NCBI GenBank assembly: GCA_029959085.1
Contig: JARWIR010000002.1
Span: 67,882,154 to 67,946,153, forward strand
Source: Nemophila menziesii
Taxonomy: Eukaryota; Streptophyta; Magnoliopsida; Boraginales; Hydrophyllaceae
DNA length: 64,000 bases
Reading direction: 5' to 3'
Every line of letters starts with the position of its first letter. Positions within the stretch are counted from its first letter, which is position 1. Position numbers and translations under genes: made by a program. The notes beneath the pieces were generated by a model. It worked only from the letters and a program-made list of their open reading frames with translations, had not been told where the DNA came from and ran no database searches. Below are positions 1-11,887 of the stretch, piece by piece.

Positions 1-1626
1 TTATCAACGATTGACGAATGACCTAAGAAACTCCTTTATTTGGAACATGAGATTGAAAAAAATCTGGAGGATCCCTTCGATACCCAGCTGGCGTGTTCTC
101 TGACGGTGCGTGATTTACAAATGAAACAAAGAAGATATTTATATTGTAGCTGGCGTGACTCAAACTAGTCAACTCTTGGGAAGGAAACATTTTTTTGATT
201 AGAGTAGGTCATTTAATAAATACCATGACCTATAAAATGTCCATGAGCCTATAAAAACCATATTTTGACATTAGAAATATGTCTTTTCCATTCCATTGAG
301 CTGTCTTAAGAAGAATTAGAGAGAAAGTCGACCTAGAGAGGAAGCAACAAAAGTTTGAGCATCACATCATCAATTCTGCATCTTTCCCACTCTATCGATA
401 GGATAATTAGATACAAATTTTTGGCTTAAATATATTTCCAATATTTTTATTCTTTAGTTTATTATTCATTAAATTTATCATAGCTTGGGTTTTCACTACA
501 TATAGCCCTTGATTAATATTTTGCTAATTGATATTATTTGGGAATTCATTGTGATTAAGTTGAGAAATTATTTTTATAATTGTGTTATAAAATTATTTAA
601 TTTATGTTTGCTAGAGCATGTACACCTCTAGTATGACCTATGTATTTATATTATCACCTTGATGGGGGGATTAGGGACGAAATGGTTCATAATCGTCTAG
701 TGTATGGTAGTTATCATGATAGGCTTGCCCAACTAGATAGTCATTAGGGTTATAATTAATCACTGGTCATTGCCTAGGGTACCCTTACCCAAGTCCCCTA
801 GTAGTATTGAGGGTTGCCTTCTAAGCTGCGTTGACGGGAGTTAGAGGGATTATAGAATCCCGACTACTTATATTAACTCAACTCACCCTTTAATTAAATG
901 ACAATTTTGTAGGATAGGTACGTACTTGCAACCCTAATCTATTAACATTTGCATTCTTAGTGATTCTTAGAAAACAATACAAACATTTATTCTATTTTTA
1001 TCTTTTAATTAAAACATCTAAAACCATCTTAAGGATTAGTAAGCAATGCATAGAACCAATTTTGATCTTAGGGAGCCTTGAGTAGTGTGTAGAATGTAAG
1101 ATCTGAGCTAGTTGAAACTCCACTTAATCTATGAACTAAAAGTGAAAAAAGTAACTTAGACCTCGTAGTAGGAAATTTATTAAGGCATTACTTTGATAAG
1201 CCACTTGAAAATATTTAGCTTGCTAACCCGATTTGATTGAATTATTATCCGTCTTAGACTCTTTCTATCTTGTAGCTTTTCTTTGTAGCCACAATAAAAT
1301 CCATACCCCTTAGATTATATGACTTATCCATATGACCACACTCGATTGCAACGCCTTAAACCTTTGCCTTTTGAGCTTGATTTTAGGGTGGTGGGAGCTC
1401 ATTATGGGAAACACATTGGGCCATGTAGACTATTATATATGCTATTGATGATGTAACTATTATAATTCTTTTTGGATTTCTTATGAACAAAAGAGATATT
1501 GAGAAAAACAAAAGAAAGAATAAAAATTCGATAAAATTTAGTTAGCATGACATCTCACATAAAAAAGAGTGTCTTGTGTAACTTATAAAAAGTGAACAAA
1601 TAAAAAGAAAGTGAAATAAAGAAACC

Positions 1627-1992
1627 AGCAAACGGAAGTTTTTAAAATCATCATGAATTGGTTAGGGATTACTGAGGATAATAATTAAGTGCATCAAAGT
1701 GGGTTGAGCGAGTATATCATCGTGTTAAAATCAATATACAAGGCAATGCATTGACAACTAGTGAGGAGATATCCAAAATCTCACTTCAAATTACCCAAAT
1801 AAAAGAACTAGCAAACGGAAATTTTGAAAATCATCATGAATTGGTTAGGGATTATTGAGGATAATAATAAAGTGCATCAAAGTGGTTTGAGTGAGTATAT
1901 CATCGAGTTAAACTCAATATATAAGGCAATGCATTAACAACTAGTGAGGAGATACCCAAAATCTCACTTCAAATTACCCAAACGTGTCATAC
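1627..1992 (+). repeat. Tandem duplication, two units of about 183 bp
   Basis: The phrase AGCAAACGGAA begins at 1627 and again at 1810. Each copy runs through the same landmarks, ending in AAATTACCCAAA. The copies differ at roughly 15 positions by eye, so the duplication is old. It lies in the noncoding 3' region of the decayed element and is single-copy in the intact element near 13300-13450. Confidence 0.8.
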
Positions 1993-2345
1993 CGATCCTA
2001 CGCCTACGCTAAAACAAAAAGAACTTAGGATTTCTACCTATGTGGTTAATTATCAATTGAGTGATTAAAGAGTATCTAGGTGGACCATTAGATATAATAT
2101 TAGGATCGATGAACACCCTATAACCGCCACATCAAACTAAGTGAAAACAAATACTTCTTGCATTACGAAACTAATCTGATCTTGAACATATGATGTGTTG
2201 AATGTTTTTATATTATGTGTACGTGTTTATTAGTTATTATACATTACTACATGATACTTACTAAGACAGTGCTTTGGGATCATTCATTATTTTATCTTCT
2301 TCTTCTATGATTAGTTGGACTTAAAATTTCTAGTTTAGTTCTTAT

Positions 2346-2380
2346 TTTGTTGGGACGACAAAACTTTATGTAGGACATCT
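2346..2380 (+). promoter_or_regulatory. Hairpin and decayed polypurine tract before the 3' LTR
   Basis: TTTGTTG (2346-2352), loop GGA, CGACAAA (2356-2362) form a 7-bp stem with one G-U pair. The following purine tract is decayed compared with TTTGAGTTGGGGGT in the younger copies. The LTR starts at 2381. The position matches the hairpin-PPT module of the other Athila copies. Confidence 0.55.
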
Positions 2381-2600
2381 TGATGTCTCTTTTTATCTGA
2401 TAGATTAATCTAGTAGCGAGACATATTTTTAGGGGTATTTAAGACTTAGTTGATGGATTTTTTCTTATTATTTGATGTTTTATATTTTCTTGTATAGTTT
2501 CAGCATTTGTGTTACTTTTAGAGATTTTATTGTGTAATTTTTGTGTTAAGTGTGCATCTCTTAGACACTTGAGTTTCACGATACCCCAGGACGATGATAG

Positions 2601-3479
2601 AAAGTTAAGAAAATGAGATTACCCCAAATTCATGGAATTAAAGGACGATTCGTCCACTTTAGAAAAAAGTTAGAGCATTTGTTGACTATAATTGAAAACC
2701 GACTTGTTAGAGTTACCATGTGTAATTGGTAAGGATTTTGGACGAGCCTTAGGTTTTTGAATTTTACTTGAAGTTATGAGCGTGTAGGAATTGATGATTC
2801 GTGATTTGGAGTTGAATTGAAAGAGTTAATAAATTTACCATTATCGTGGTTTGAACCCGTCTAATCATTTATTAAAACTATTTTGGTGGACTTGGTCATC
2901 TAAAAGAAAGGGGTCCACAACACCCAAAACATGTACATATATACATATATTTATATATAGGAGAAGGCCCATTGATCCAAAATATCTCCTATTTTTCTCT
3001 ATATTTAATAGTCTTTAGATTATTTTTTTAACATTTCCAGTCTTTAGATCGATTTTAATTAGTGGTTCAAATCGTTAAAATTAGATCGACATTGTAAAAT
3101 ATCTCATATTTTTTTTTATATTTTCAACCGTTAGAAGTATAATATGTGACTCTTTCTACAAAATCGAATTCCATGTAATTATAATTTAAAAATAAAATAA
3201 AACTTGTAACAAAATTAGACTTCTATCATTTAATATTTTACTTATCATATCTCTATCTAATATTTTGAAATACAATTTCCCAATAATTTCTTACAATATT
3301 TTTTTAAAATATATATAGAAAACATTTTGTATTTAGAATTATTTTAATTTTAATAAAATTTAATCTTAAGATCTCTTACTCTTTACATAGTCAAACCCTT
3401 CATAATATTATACTATACATCTAATACATAACCATGAAAATCATTTTCCATCGTTAATAACAATTCTCCATAAAATCTT
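2601..3479. other. AT-rich intergenic sequence without a recognised gene
   Basis: No open frame with recognisable content. Short poly-T and TATA-like runs occur, such as the alternating tract near 2935-2960. It may include decayed transposon sequence, but I see no terminal repeats here. Confidence 0.5.
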
Positions 3480-3709
3480 GGGAAAATGACCCAAAAAATC
3501 AAAATAATATTATTTTCAACCCAATAACATCAATGACAAAATTTCTGCCCAATAACATCATTAACTAAATTTTGTCCTTGATGGGAATCGTCCTTGACGG
3601 GAATAGTTCTTATGGTGTAAGGGTAAACATGTAATCTTATAATAGTAAGTTAATGGATGATTCTTTGGGGCAAGTATAATATTATTTTGATTTTTTGGGT
3701 CATTGACCC
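3480..3709. mobile_element. Short MULE-type MITE with 9-bp TSD
   Basis: The left end GGGAAAATGACCC (3480) and the right end, read inverted as GGGTCAATGACCC (ending 3709), begin inverted repeats of just over 30 bp with two mismatches. Flanks TAAAATCTT (3471-3479) and TAAAATTTT (3710-3718) match at 8 of 9 positions, the Mutator TSD length. It is 230 bp with no coding capacity. Its terminal motif resembles the ends of the larger MULEs at 26305, 30903 and 51689, which suggests mobilisation by the same transposase group. Confidence 0.8.
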
Positions 3710-4105
3710 TAAAATTTTTATATTTTTTTTTTATGATAAATAGTCAACAATCACTACAAAATAAAAAATATTTATAAGATTGACAAATAAAAAATTTATA
3801 ATCTTTTCTCATTTGGTTTACTAATGTGAAAAAAAACTTTACTAATAAGCAGACACAAAAATATACGCGGACTATTTTTGTTTTCAAAATTTAGAATTTT
3901 TTATATCTGGTTTATTAATTAATTAGAAAAGAATATATTGGTTGAATTTTAAAAAAAAATAAGAATTGTTATTTTACACTGATTTTTATGGAACTACGCA
4001 TTTTCTTATTATTTTGTAGTCAACGATCATTACAAAATAAAACATCAATTATCAGATTTTTCTTTTTAGGTTTATTAATGTAAACAATAAATTCAACCGA
4101 CTATC
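3710..4105. other. AT-rich flank with an imperfect internal duplication; ends in TSD CTATC
   Basis: A block around 3739-3830 (on the theme TAGTCAACAATCACTACAAA) recurs in diverged form around 4015-4080. There is no gene. The last five bases, CTATC at 4101-4105, are the target-site duplication of the retrotransposon that follows and recur at 15353-15357. Confidence 0.6.
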
Positions 4106-5594
4106 TGATTTCTCCTCATTTGTGATAGTAAAATATACTCATGAGACATCATTTTAGGCTTATTTATTAGTTTATAGGTTGATTTTAGCTTATTTTAGTG
4201 CACTTTCCTATTTTGAGTCTTGATTTGTAGAATTATTATTTTTAGAGCATATTGGGTTTAATTGTTTATTTAGTGTGAAGTTTTAAAGATAATTATGGAG
4301 ATTAATTAGAGTCCAAGTCAAAGACTACAACTTATGGAAAGAGATTTGCATGGAAATTTGAGATAAAGGAAACAAAGGCTAAAAAGATGGAAAAGGAAAA
4401 GCTGCCTAAATCTGGGATTCTGCATACACGTCCAAAGATATGCGTTTTTACCTAAGAAATAGGCCGAATTTGGTAATTTCCTTCTAAAGGGTCAAGATAA
4501 TTCTGTTGCGATTCTTTTGGTATCTTATGGAGCTCAATCTGACCAATAACGAAGAAGATACACTCAAAACAGCGCAGCAGTGTTTATCTTTATTTCCTTA
4601 CGAATTTGAGTTGGGCTAGAAGTCCATTACCTGAAGTTATCTCCACCAAACGAATTAGGTCAACCTATACACTATAAATACAGCCTCTTAACACTCTTAA
4701 ATCATCCTTGGTGAAACCTTAAACCAAGAGGAAGCTTAGAACACAAGAGAGAAGTCTGGAAGGAGCTGTTCATCAACAATGTCTTCTTCTACCTTTGATT
4801 TTGTAATTTCTTTCTTTTCTTTCACGAACTAAATTTCTTTAGCTTGAGTTTTAGCATTAATATATGAACCCTAGTTTTAATTGACATCTATCTAATTTGA
4901 GAATTTAATGTTTTAAATAGAATTATAGTTTTTATTCTCTGTTTATGTGTTTGGATTTATATTCTGTGTTCTTGTGGACTGCAGCCATTAGAATTACCAT
5001 CTAGTAATTAGGATACCATTGACAACGGTGTTTAATTGCATGTTTAGCACATAACGTTTAGTTTTAGGTTTGATCTGACAACCCAACCTAGCTAGATAAT
5101 CACTATGGTTTAGTCTTTGTGACTATTTACCAATTACAGGAAAAGTTTGCTTAGGAAGCCTTATTGACACAGGTAAATCCTATTTTTAACTACCGATAGC
5201 ATATTGGGACCGATTAGGGAAATACTACATAATTCCCCCTTACATGTTTAGAACGGCAAAACTAGTGGGGATTACATGCTAATAACTTAAGCTATATTCT
5301 CATATCACTTCTCTTTCAGATTTATTTTCTGTCTTTTAATTCTTAGTTTAATTTAGTTTATTAGAAAATCAAACAAAAATCTATTTGTCTTTACTTTTAT
5401 TTGCGTTTAGTTGTTCTACCTTTAATTTATTTGCACTAGGTATTTGCATAAGATTCTCCTAACCTCTGTAGTCTCTGCGGAACGAATCTCAATCTAAAAC
5501 TTGCATACGATCTGTATACTTGCAGAACCGTGTAGTTCTAGGGTGTTTTTGCACTTTATTTACATCTTATTTCATCACACCCTAGGACCCACCA
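4106..5594 (+). repeat. 5' LTR of the Athila element
   Basis: Begins TGATTTCTCC (the partner has TGATGTCTCC) and ends ACCCACCA six bases before the primer-binding site. A TATA box lies at 4672-4680, followed by a purine-rich leader. The closing U5 part contains the CACACCCTAGG motif shared with other LTR ends in the window. Confidence 0.93.
4672..4680 (+). promoter_or_regulatory. LTR TATA box
   Basis: CTATAAATA sits mid-LTR and is retained in the 3' LTR at about 14428-14436. Transcription would be expected some 30 bases downstream, near the sequence beginning ACAGCCTC. The inverted LTRs at 42335, 49333 and 60750 carry the same motif as TATTTATAG. Confidence 0.65.
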
Positions 5595-5600
5595 AGTTTT

Positions 5601-5618
5601 TGGCGCCGCTGCCGGGGA
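5601..5618 (+). promoter_or_regulatory. Primer-binding site, tRNA-Asp-like
   Basis: TGGCGCCGCTGCCGGGGA lies six bases after the LTR end and resembles the complement of the 3' end of plant tRNA-Asp, the usual Athila primer. Position 9 is C where the tRNA-Asp complement has T, so pairing would have one mismatch. The identical variant occurs in the minus-strand element at 48387-48404. Confidence 0.8.
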
Positions 5619-5719
5619 CTACATCGTTAGTCCTTGTGCATATATCTTGTGCTTTTATTTTTAGTTAGTTCTATTTTACGCTTTTGTTTTTAGTTTTTGT
5701 TTTTCAGATTTAGTTACAG

Positions 5720-6403
5720 ATGGAGAACCCAAGGAGACTTGAGCCACCCATCGAGTTCGGAGTGGAGCCACGAGGAATTCGAGCTCCAGAAATCCAAGCC
5801 GCGAAATTTAAACCTGATCCTGGGATGCTAACTCAATTTGTATCTCATGGATTATTCAGCGGAGTTGCACATCAAGATCCGATCCGATATATTCAGAAAT
5901 TCATGCAGATCTGTGATGCTTGTATCGTAAGAGGAGTTACTAGGGAGCAAGTATATTACCTGATGTTCCAGTTCTTCTTGACCGGATGTGCAAGCGATTG
6001 GTATGATACCCAATACCCTCATGTTATTCCAGATTGGGACAAGCTCCAAGCAAGATTCCTAGACCGTTTTTATCCGGTTAGTAGACGTTTAAAAGGCATG
6101 TTGGAGCTTGAACAATTTATACAGAAAGAGGAAGAGAGTTTGGGTGAAGCATGGTTACGATTTACAGATAAGAAGGCGAGATGTCCATATCATAGATCCT
6201 TGCCGGAATATTATTTAACCTTGTTTTATGGAGGCCTTAATGATAAATCAAGAGAAAAAGAAGATTCGTTAGGAAACACAGGTTTTGTGTTACTAGACCC
6301 TGAAGAAGCTGAGTTGGGGATGGAGAGAATTCTTGAGAACGAGAGAAGTTGGCCAAAGAAATCAGCAAAGGAGAACACTTCAGCATCTCTGAAACTTGAA
6401 TAA
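5720..6403 (+). pseudogene. gag, capsid part (truncated by a stop)
   Basis: This 227-codon frame opens about 100 bases after the primer site. It carries a Ty3/Gypsy retrotransposon gag domain at roughly residues 55-190, with the family's VTREQVYYLMFQFFLTG and WDKLQARFLDRFYP-type segments. A TAA at 6401 and a change of frame before 6454 cut it from the rest of gag. The homologous protein in the 46024-48282 element runs straight through this region, so the break is damage and not normal design. The role in an intact element would be to form the cytoplasmic virus-like particle. Confidence 0.85.
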
Positions 6404-6453
6404 TTGGCTAAACAACTCGAAGAACTTAAGGATAAGCCCGAATAATTGCTCAG

Positions 6454-7875
6454 GTGAATACGGTACGCACAATTCCTTCGTGTCTTGGTTGTGGATCAAG
6501 AAATCATGTGTGGGCAGGATGTATGAATAATCCAGAAGTAGCTTCCGTTCAAAACCCTCAAGATAACCATCACTCTAATGGTTATGCTTATCCGCAAGAA
6601 AGCTACACTAATTATCAACAACCTCCACAACAAAAGAGTTGGGTCAGAAAGCAAGAAAATGATCAGCAATCCCAACTTCAACCTTATAATCCACCACAAC
6701 CTATTCAGAAAAAGGCACCCATTGTTAAAACTTGTCAAGAACCGAAGAAAGATCCACCTAAACAATCAATGCAATTGGCAAAACAGGAACAACTCCAGAG
6801 TTTGACTTCGAGTATGACTAAATTAATGCAAACAGTTAAGAAGAAAATGAGTCATATCCAACAAAAAGTTCGAACCCAGGAGAAGATTATCAAGCAACTA
6901 GAGCATACTATATCACAGATGGCGAGTACATTACAAACTAGGCCGAAAGGGCAACTCCCAAGTGATACTATTGCTCCTAGAGATGACTCTTGCCATGCAG
7001 TTGAATTGCGAAGTGGAAAACAACTACCTCCACCAAGACCAGAACAAATCCCTATTCCAGAACAAAGGAGGGAAGAGATAATTAAAGATACAGTCGAGGA
7101 GGTAGTTAAACCAAAGAGTGTCCAAGCCGAGACACCTGAAAAGACAAGAAAACCAGTGGAACTCAATACACGCCCCCCACCACCATACCCTTCACGTGTC
7201 AGAAAGAAGGACAATGACCTGGAATTCAAGAAGTTCATTGACATGTTGAAGAAATTGGAGGTTAATATACCACTTGTTGAAGCCCTCAAGAGGATGCCAA
7301 CCTACATGAAATTCATGAAAGACATTCTCTCCAACAAGCGGAGTATAGAAACTGGGGAACCAATCGGATTACCTAGGGTGTGCAGTGCTATATGTCAAAG
7401 TGAGTTGCCACCAAAGCTAGAAGATCCCGGAAGTTTTACAATTCCTATCGGCATCGGAGATAGTTGGACCGGGAAAGCATTATGTGATTTAGGCGCGAGT
7501 ATCAATCTCATGCCTAGATCCCTGTTCGAGAAGCTTAATATCGGAGAAGTAGTGCCCACATCTGTGGTATTACAAATGGCGGATCGCGCCCTCTCACGAC
7601 CAATAGGTAAAATTGAAGATGTTTTAGTTAAAGCTGGCTCTTTTATTTCTCCTTGTGATTTTATTATTCTTGACTAAGACGCGGATAAGAATGTCCCCAT
7701 CATCTTGGGTAGACCATTCTTAGCCACGGGGCGTACACTAATTGATGTTGAGAATGGTGAGTTGATCATGAGAGTACAAGGCGAACAGATACGATTCAAT
7801 GTGTTTCAGGCAATGAAATATCCTAAAGCGAAAGACGAGTGCTTCAAAGTAGATGTCATCGGAAAAATTACGCAA
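6454..7875 (+). pseudogene. gag nucleocapsid part plus aspartic protease (interrupted)
   Basis: A new frame starts with a zinc knuckle CLGCGSRNHVWAGC (CX2CX4HX4C), then a Gln/Pro-rich stretch, a likely coiled coil at about residues 115-155, and a retropepsin with active-site motif CDLGASINLMP. DLGAS replaces the usual DTGAS, as is common in this lineage. An in-frame TAA at 7675 falls inside the protease; the same frame then continues through the ILGRPFLAT flap-side motif to another TAA at 7876. The protease is therefore split. The frame differs from the capsid part upstream. Confidence 0.85.
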
Positions 7876-7878
7876 TAA

Positions 7879-10104
7879 GTCTTCAATGAAGCAAGCTTAG
7901 ATGATGATCTTGACAAAGCCTCAACACTTGAATCACCAGAGGAACTCGAAATTTCCCCTGAAGATGTTGCTGCATTGAACGTGCGAGAACTACTTCGGGA
8001 ACCAGGTGACATTGAACCAATGAAACAACCATCTATAATATGTCCACCTGTTCTCGAAGAAAAACCACTTCCAGATCACCTACGCTATGCATATTTAGGT
8101 ACGAACAAAACTTTGCCTGTTATTATTTCTGCTAACCTTTCAGGTCCTCAAGAGGAGAAGCTACTTCAAGTACTTCGCGCAAACAAAGAAGCAATCGGAT
8201 GGACTATTGCCGACATCAAGGGAATTAGTCCTTCCGTTTGCAAACACAAAATCATTCTTGAGAACGAAGGTGGGCGATCTATAGAAGGACAGAGAAGACT
8301 CATGCCAGCTATGAAAGAAGTAGTGATGAAGGAAGTTATCAAGTTGTTAGACGCAGGAATTATCTACCCGATTGCTAGCAGTGATTGGGTCAGTCCAGTA
8401 CAATGTGTTCCAAAGAAAGGAGGTTTCACTACCATCCTTAATGATCAAGGCGAAGCCATACCATCAAGACCATTTGTGGGGTGGCGAGTGTGCATGGATT
8501 ACCGAAGACTGAACAAAGCAACGAAGAAAGATCACTTCCCGCTACCCTTCATTGATCAGATGCTAGACAAACTCGCAGGGAGAGAATATTATTGTTTCCT
8601 TGACAGATATTCAGGTTATAATCAGATTTGTGTGGATCCCCTTGATCAACACAAAACAACTTTTACATGTCCGTTTGGTACTTTTGCTTATAGAAGAATG
8701 TCGTTTGGTTTATGCAATGCACCTGCCACGTTCCAGAGGTGCATGATGGCTATATTTTGGGACATGATTGATAAATACTTGGAGGTTTTTATGGATGATT
8801 TTTCGGTGTTTGAAGATAGTTTTGACGATTGTTTGAATAATCTTGAGAAAGTCCTTGTGAGATGTAGAGAAAAAGATCTTGTGCTCAATTGGGAAAAATG
8901 CCACTTCATGGTTCAAGAGGGAATTGTGTTGGGACATAAAGTTTCGAAGGCAGGGATGGAGGTTGATCGTGCTAAAATTGAAGTTATCAAAACACTACCA
9001 CCTCCGGTTTCTGTTAAAGGAGTGAGAAGTTTCTTGGGTCACGCAGGATTTTATCGACGATTTATTAAAGATTTCTCCAAGATCGCCAAACCGCTTTGCT
9101 CTTTACTTGAAAAGGATACTCCTTTTAATTTTACTGAAGAATGTCTTCAAGCGTTTTTGACGATTAAGGAAAAACTGATCTCTACACCTATTGTTATACC
9201 TCCTGATTGGAAAGCTCCGTTTGAACTTATGTGCAATGCTAGTGATCACGCTATGGGTGTTGTGTTGGGACAGAGGAAAGACAAGATTTTCCACACGATT
9301 TATTATGCAAGTAAGACTTTCAACGCTGCCCAGATGAATTATACAGTAACGGAGAAAGAGATGTTGGCCGTGGTTTATGCTTTCGATAAATTTCGTCCCT
9401 ATCTGGTTGGGAAGAAAACTATTGTATACACGGACCATTCAGCTATTAGGTACCTCATGGAGAAAAAGGACGCTAAGCCGCGTCTCATTAGATGGGTACT
9501 GTTGCTTCAAGAATTCGACATAGACATTCGAGACCGAAAAGGATGCGATAATCAGGTTGCTGATCATTTATCAAGGCTCGAAGGATCTGATGCGAACAAA
9601 GAACCGTTGTTGGTTAAAGAGGTATTCCCTGATGAACAACTTTTTGCTATTAAACGTGCTTTTGTGCCATGGTATGCAGATCTAGTCAACCTCATTGTGA
9701 GTGGTGTCTTTCCCAAAGATTTCCACCCACAACAAAGACAAAGATTGAATCACCAGGCCAAACAGTATTATTGGGATGAACCGTACCTCTGGAAGATATG
9801 TAGTGACCAAGTGGTTAGAAGATGTGTGCATGAAGGTGAAATGGAGAAGATCATTGAAGGTTGTCATAGTTCACCTTATGGAGGTCACTTTAAGGGCGAT
9901 AGAACCGCAGCTAAAATTCTTCAATCCGGGTTCTATTGGCCCACCATACACAAAGATTGTCATCGTTTTGTCCAGTCATGTGACAGATGCCAGCACACTG
10001 GCAATATATCAAAGAGAGACGCGATGCCGCTTAATAACATCCTTGAAGTCGAAATCTTTGATGTATGGGGAATAGATTTCATGGGACCTTTCGTCACTTC
10101 CTAG
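7879..10104 (+). pseudogene. pol: reverse transcriptase, RNase H and integrase zinc-binding region
   Basis: Open in one frame from after the stop at 7876 to a TAG at 10102; the first Met is at 7975. Counting from that Met, the RT domain covers about residues 110-345 with the first catalytic Asp in [11 protein letters not shown] (about 210) and an FMDD form of YxDD (272-275). RNase H follows at about 410-530: it keeps TEKE and YTDHS, but the first catalytic Asp is Asn (CNASD, residue 421). The integrase zinc-binding HHCC set is visible at about H631, H638, C669 and C672. RT looks intact, while RNase H is probably inactive. Confidence 0.92.
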
Positions 10105-10955
10105 GGAAATCTTTATATTTTGCTTGCAGTAGACTATGTATCAAAATGGGTAGAAGCAGTGGCAACACCAAAGAACGATGCTCAAACTGTGATCAAATTC
10201 TTAAAATCAAACATCTTTTCAAGACATGGTATGCCACGTGTGCTTATCAGTGATAAAGGTACCCATTTTATTAATGCTCCTCTGAGACATTTTCTTCGAA
10301 AGTTTGGAGTGAAAAACCGTACTTCAACCGGTTATCATCCACAAACTAACGGTCAAGCTGAAGTTTCCAACCGGGAAATCAAATCTATTCTTGAGAAGAC
10401 CGTGAACAAATCGAGGAAAGATTGGTCTTTAAAGCTAGATGATGCTCTCTGGGCATACAGAACAGCATTTAAAACACCAGTTGGGGCATCTCCATATCGC
10501 ATGGTCTACGGCAAAGCGTCTCATCTACCGATTGAACTTGAAGCTCGAGCCTACTGGGCTATTAAAACTCTGAATCTAGACCCAGACTTGGCCGGGAAGC
10601 AAAGGATGATGCAGTTGAACGAGTTGGAGGAGCTTCGTTATCTTGCCTATGAAAATTCACGTCTCTATAAGGAGAAAATAAAGCGATGGCATGATAACGG
10701 CTCCGTCCAAAGCATTTCGAGATAGGACAAAAAGTTTTATTATACAACTCTCGATTTTCGAACTACCCAGGAAAGCTTAAATCCCGTTGTGGAGGACCTT
10801 ACATTGTTACCAAAGTCACACCGCATGGAGCGATTGAGATTGAAAATCCAGCCGAGCAACGGACATTCATGGCGAATGGCCAGCGTTTGAAGAGATACTA
10901 TGACAGTGAGGACTTTGGACAAGGGGAGAAAATCTTCCTCGTCGAATGCGCTTAG
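10105..10955 (+). pseudogene. pol: integrase core and C-terminal domain (stop, then frameshift)
   Basis: The frame continues directly after the TAG at 10102. It holds the integrase D-D-E triad: [18 protein letters not shown], and the Glu in [10 protein letters not shown]. Near 10700-10725 a base loss shifts the frame. The C-terminal SH3-like part then runs in another frame (GQKVLLYNS ... GGPYIVTKVTPHGAIEIE) to a TAG at 10953. There is no chromodomain, as expected for Athila and unlike chromoviruses. Confidence 0.9.
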
Positions 10956-11175
10956 CCTGAGGTACACGTCTAACTCAAAGACGTTAAACAAAAGTGCTCT
11001 TGGGAGACACCCCTTGTTTTAATTACTTTTTAGATTAGTTGTTTTTGCTTTGTAGTGTATAATTTTAAGTTAGTGTATAATTTTAATTGTGTTTACAAGC
11101 TAATAGGAGAGAAAGGTAGTGTGTTATTGTGCAGGAAACGAGTTTGGGGTCGAAAGGAAAAAATTAGAGGAACTC

Positions 11176-11520
11176 AAAACCTGGCGCGGACTACCCCATG
11201 GTCCGCAGGGATGCACCGTGCCCAGAAAACCCGTACCACGGTCGGGTACCACGGGTTTTATCCAGAAAGAAGAAAAAATCGACCTGAAGGCGCGGTACAC
11301 CGGACCCCTGGTCCGCACGCCCAAAACGCGTGCCACGGGGTCGGGTACCACGGGTTTTTTGACGGACATGGCGCGGACTACCCCCTGCACCGCACCCCTG
11401 GTCCGCACTCCCAAAACACGTGCCACGGGGTGCTAGCTCGGGTATTATCCAGTGGGCAAAAATTTGGAGCAGCAGAAGTTGCGGTATACCGCGGGTTATG
11501 TTCGGTGCACCGCAGGAGGC
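11176..11520 (+). repeat. GC-rich hypervariable tandem repeat between pol and the extra ORF
   Basis: A GC island in otherwise AT-rich DNA. Phrases such as GCGCGGACTACCCC, TGGTCCGCAC and GTACCACGGGTTTT recur two or three times at irregular spacing. Overlapping open frames here come only from the low density of stop codons. The same position in the elements at 19030-19500 and 45460-45720 holds a different GC-rich repeat. This fits the known hypervariable 3' region of Tat/Athila elements. Confidence 0.75.
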
Positions 11521-11887
11521 GGTTTGTGAAGGAATTCTTTTCCTAATCAAACTCTTACCTTATGAGATTACCCCTAGCCTTCCACCCACGAATTTTTCAG
11601 ACTCAAACCCTATATATACACCTTAAAGCTTGTGCAAACCTTCACAATTAACACAACAACTCATCAAATCCTCTCCTACATCTTCCATAAACACAATCCT
11701 TCATCAAATTCATCACACTACACCATCAAAACACCATCAAATTCAACAAGCTTTAAAGAGTTCTTCCAAGATCAATCAAATAACCTTTCTTTTTCATCAA
11801 TTCCAAGCAACAACATCAAGCTACACCAAATTTTCCTTAAACTTTTAATCCATCCTTGGTATAACTTGAGTTGTGGGTGAATCAAGC

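Larger units (their letters stand above)
1..2600 (+). mobile_element. Decayed, internally deleted Athila-type LTR retrotransposon
   Basis: About 1-960 reads like the downstream part of an Athila LTR: a TATA-like CTATAAAAACC near 238, then a purine-rich leader, then blocks resembling the other LTRs here. From about 990 the sequence switches to the long 3' untranslated block seen at 12560-13830 in the intact element, including its tract on the 'cacttgtctatgaac' theme. At 2381 a new LTR begins with TGATGTCTC. No gag or pol lies between, so the coding body was deleted. The 3' LTR loses similarity after about 2600. Both outer ends are unresolved; the left end lies outside the window. Confidence 0.6.

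Noticed and set aside
11055..11626. Overlapping ORFs on both strands
   Set aside because: Openness in four or more frames comes from the GC-rich tandem repeat; the frames share no homology with the other Athila copies.
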